The notes beneath the pieces were generated by a model. The model did no database searches, was not told the origin of the DNA, and worked only from the letters and a program-made list of their open reading frames with translations. The position numbers were made by a program, and so were the translations under genes. A DNA stretch of 64,000 nucleotides from Clostridium_AI sp964409685 (GTDB lineage: Bacteria; Bacillota; Clostridia; Lachnospirales; Lachnospiraceae): NCBI GenBank assembly GCA_964409685.1, contig CAYPEJ010000020.1, positions 24,683 through 88,682 on the forward strand, given 5' to 3'. Positions 62,682-64,000 of the stretch are shown here, in pieces (position 1 is the first letter of the stretch; each line of letters opens with the position of its first letter).

Positions 62682-63599
62682 CTATTCTAACCCTACATCA
62701 CTTCTTTCCACTTTATAGAGCCATTCTTTTGCTTCAGCCTCTTCAATTCGAAATAACTTCATAAGCTTCTGCAAAATTCTTACTTCTGATTCTCCATCCT
62801 CAAGATAACCAAGTACTAATGCTCGAATTCCTTCTGCAAGACCTTCTAAACGCCCCTCCAAACGCCCTTCTTCTCGGCCAAGTTCCCTCTCGTCTCTTCT
62901 AATTAACTTCAATTCTTTCTCTTCATCATATTCGAATATACTCATCTGAATCGCCTCCGCTCTATACTTCGTCAAAAACTCTTCTAGTATCCCTTCTTGA
63001 ATACTTTCTTCCACTGCACGTTGTACTGCTTTAGAAATGTCCATCTCCTTTGCATAACTGCGTACCTTTTCTACATACTTTGTGTATTCCAATAGCGTCT
63101 GACACTTTTTTAATAACTCCATATTCTCACTGTGATTAAGATTTATCATTGTAACTACCAATTCCAACTCTGGAGCTTGCATCGGCTTCTTATACGCATC
63201 CGACAATCTCAGCTGCTTTCTTGACCACTCTTTCTCTGTTCCATTATAAAACACAAGAAACTTCGGTGTTGGAATCTCTACTAATTTGGATGAATATAAA
63301 CTTTGTTTTGTCACAAACTTTTCAAATTCTCTTGATATATAAAACAAATCCCTCACAGGTAAGTTCGGTGAGTAAGTAGATTGATGTTCATATAAATTTA
63401 TTGAACTATCAATTACAAATGCTAAATCATTTTTCATATTCATGTAAATCGCATTCTGCAATGTTTCTATCTGTAACTCTTCTGGATTCGCATAATTCGT
63501 TCCATTTAAAGCGTTATATAAACTTAGCAAGCACACTTTATCCTGGAATATCATTCGAAATAATGTATCCTTATAGTTACGTTGAATAGGTATGTACAT
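62682..63599 (-). CDS. Rpn/PD-(D/E)XK nuclease-family protein, copy 2
   Basis: 305 residues, closely related to copy 1 at 54994-55932 along the full length: YKDTLFRMIFQDKVCLLSLY, YMNMKNDLAFVIDSSINLYE, EHQS, FLVFYNGTEKEW, and IQMSIFEYDEEKELKLIRRD. The tail REEGRLEGRLEGLAEGI is a variable-length Gly/Glu/Arg/Leu repeat. The only in-frame start is ATG 63599, but the nearest good ribosome site (AGGAGG, 63620-63625) is about 20 nt further upstream, and the frame between contains TKDP without an ATG/GTG/TTG. Either the start is inefficient or a small indel damaged the 5' end. Confidence 0.85.
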   Translation of the reverse strand: MYIPIQRNYKDTLFRMIFQDKVCLLSLYNALNGTNYANPEELQIETLQNAIYMNMKNDLAFVIDSSINLYEHQSTYSPNLPVRDLFYISREFEKFVTKQSLYSSKLVEIPTPKFLVFYNGTEKEWSRKQLRLSDAYKKPMQAPELELVVTMINLNHSENMELLKKCQTLLEYTKYVEKVRSYAKEMDISKAVQRAVEESIQEGILEEFLTKYRAEAIQMSIFEYDEEKELKLIRRDERELGREEGRLEGRLEGLAEGIRALVLGYLEDGESEVRILQKLMKLFRIEEAEAKEWLYKVERSDVGLE

Positions 63600-63849
63600 C
63601 GGATCTTTCGTCTTCGTTTCCTCCTGTCTTTCGCAGGCATTTCATCCAAAATCCCTGCTTAATTATCGTTGATATAAAGCATAGATTTTCTGAAATGATA
63701 CTTATTAACTGCATATTTAACATAATAAGTATTAAGAAATGAATTAGACTTTCTAAAGATAATTTTGAAAATATGCTTTTATTGATTATATCATGTGAAT
63801 TTATGCATGACAAGTGATTTATTATATTAAAATTTCTTTCAAACGCTTT
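63600..63849. other. upstream region of Rpn copy 2
   Basis: Holds a GCAGG...CCTGC hairpin (63633-63658) and AGGAGG (63620-63625) matching the leader of Rpn copy 1. The rest is AT-rich with no credible gene. Confidence 0.5.
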
Positions 63850-63984
63850 TATATCCTTTCCATAAGAGAAAGTGTTTCATTTATTGTTCAATATCCAGTT
63901 ATTGTTATGGCTGACCGTGGATATGAGAACTCTATAAGCGACAATTCAACAACGCATTCAAAAAAGACATGTCAACCAGTATAA
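63850..63984 (+). pseudogene. IS4-like DDE transposase remnant
   Basis: An in-frame stretch contains VIVMADRGYENS (MADRGYE at 63907-63927), the second catalytic Asp region of IS4-type transposases, and ends at TAA 63982-63984. No start or N-terminal domain is present, so it is a fragment. The stop is followed by AACCAGTA/TACTGGTT (63974-63998), the same hairpin as at 58929-58949. Confidence 0.5.
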
Positions 63985-64000
63985 TAAGCTTACTGGTTTG

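Noticed and set aside
63577..63813. 78-residue frame overlapping the start of Rpn copy 2
   Set aside because: Overlaps the conserved leader and the real gene in another frame; basic, low-information translation.

Overview
The window looks like chromosomal DNA of a low-GC, Gram-positive, anaerobic, plant-fibre-degrading clostridium, most likely a Lachnospiraceae member of the Clostridium phytofermentans type. This is inferred from AT-rich sequence with strong AGGAGG ribosome sites, a four-subunit 2-oxoacid:ferredoxin oxidoreductase, several secreted cellulases with TPS-type linkers, LexA boxes of the Bacillus/Clostridium type, YesM/YesN-type two-component systems and many chemoreceptors. I saw no rRNA, tRNA or CRISPR array.

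Layout. 1-1121: end-truncated membrane-anchored protein. 1282-4474: por operon. 4751-7147: small protein, alpha/beta hydrolase, PsuK-like kinase. 7362-11121: secreted GH5 cellulase and secreted endonuclease I. 11237-17334: minus-strand cassette with response regulator, histidine kinase, sugar-binding lipoprotein, ribulokinase and ribulose-5-P 4-epimerase, an AraPST-like three-component sensor joined to arabinose catabolism. 17498-23412: ClpP-like protease and cell-wall proteins (Ig-like repeat protein, GHL10 protein, amidase). 23528-24672: divergent SOS pair, LysM/YneA-like protein and lexA, with five LexA-like boxes. 24930-40161: cellulose zone with two GH5 enzymes and a 1204-residue GH9 enzyme, interleaved with three chemoreceptors, a flavodoxin and an FAD oxidoreductase. 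40319-43023: lipoprotein, acetyltransferase, O6-methylguanine methyltransferase, soluble chemoreceptor. 43324-54662: oligosaccharide locus with YesM/YesN pair, GH2 glycosidase, binding protein, two permeases and YesL, without an ATPase. 54994-64000: accessory end with two Rpn-type nuclease paralogs, a phosphotransferase, two esterases, a fifth chemoreceptor, and remnants of IS3-like and IS4-like transposases.

How it fits together (inference): secreted GH5/GH9 enzymes release cello- and hetero-oligosaccharides, chemoreceptors and sensor kinases detect soluble products, ABC permeases and GH2/AraBD process them, and the por enzyme oxidises 2-oxoacids to reduced ferredoxin.

The most notable unexplained signal is a pair of structured elements (36433-36541 and 49857-49970). 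Each starts 2-5 nt after a minus-strand stop codon. Their outer-stem sequences are unrelated but fully complementary within each copy, the inner stems covary, and a shared 11x11-nt internal loop is conserved. Other leads are a conserved hairpin leader before both Rpn genes, a His-rich loop in a chemoreceptor sensor domain, a promoter overlapping a transposase relic, and a C-rich recoding of one chemoreceptor paralog.
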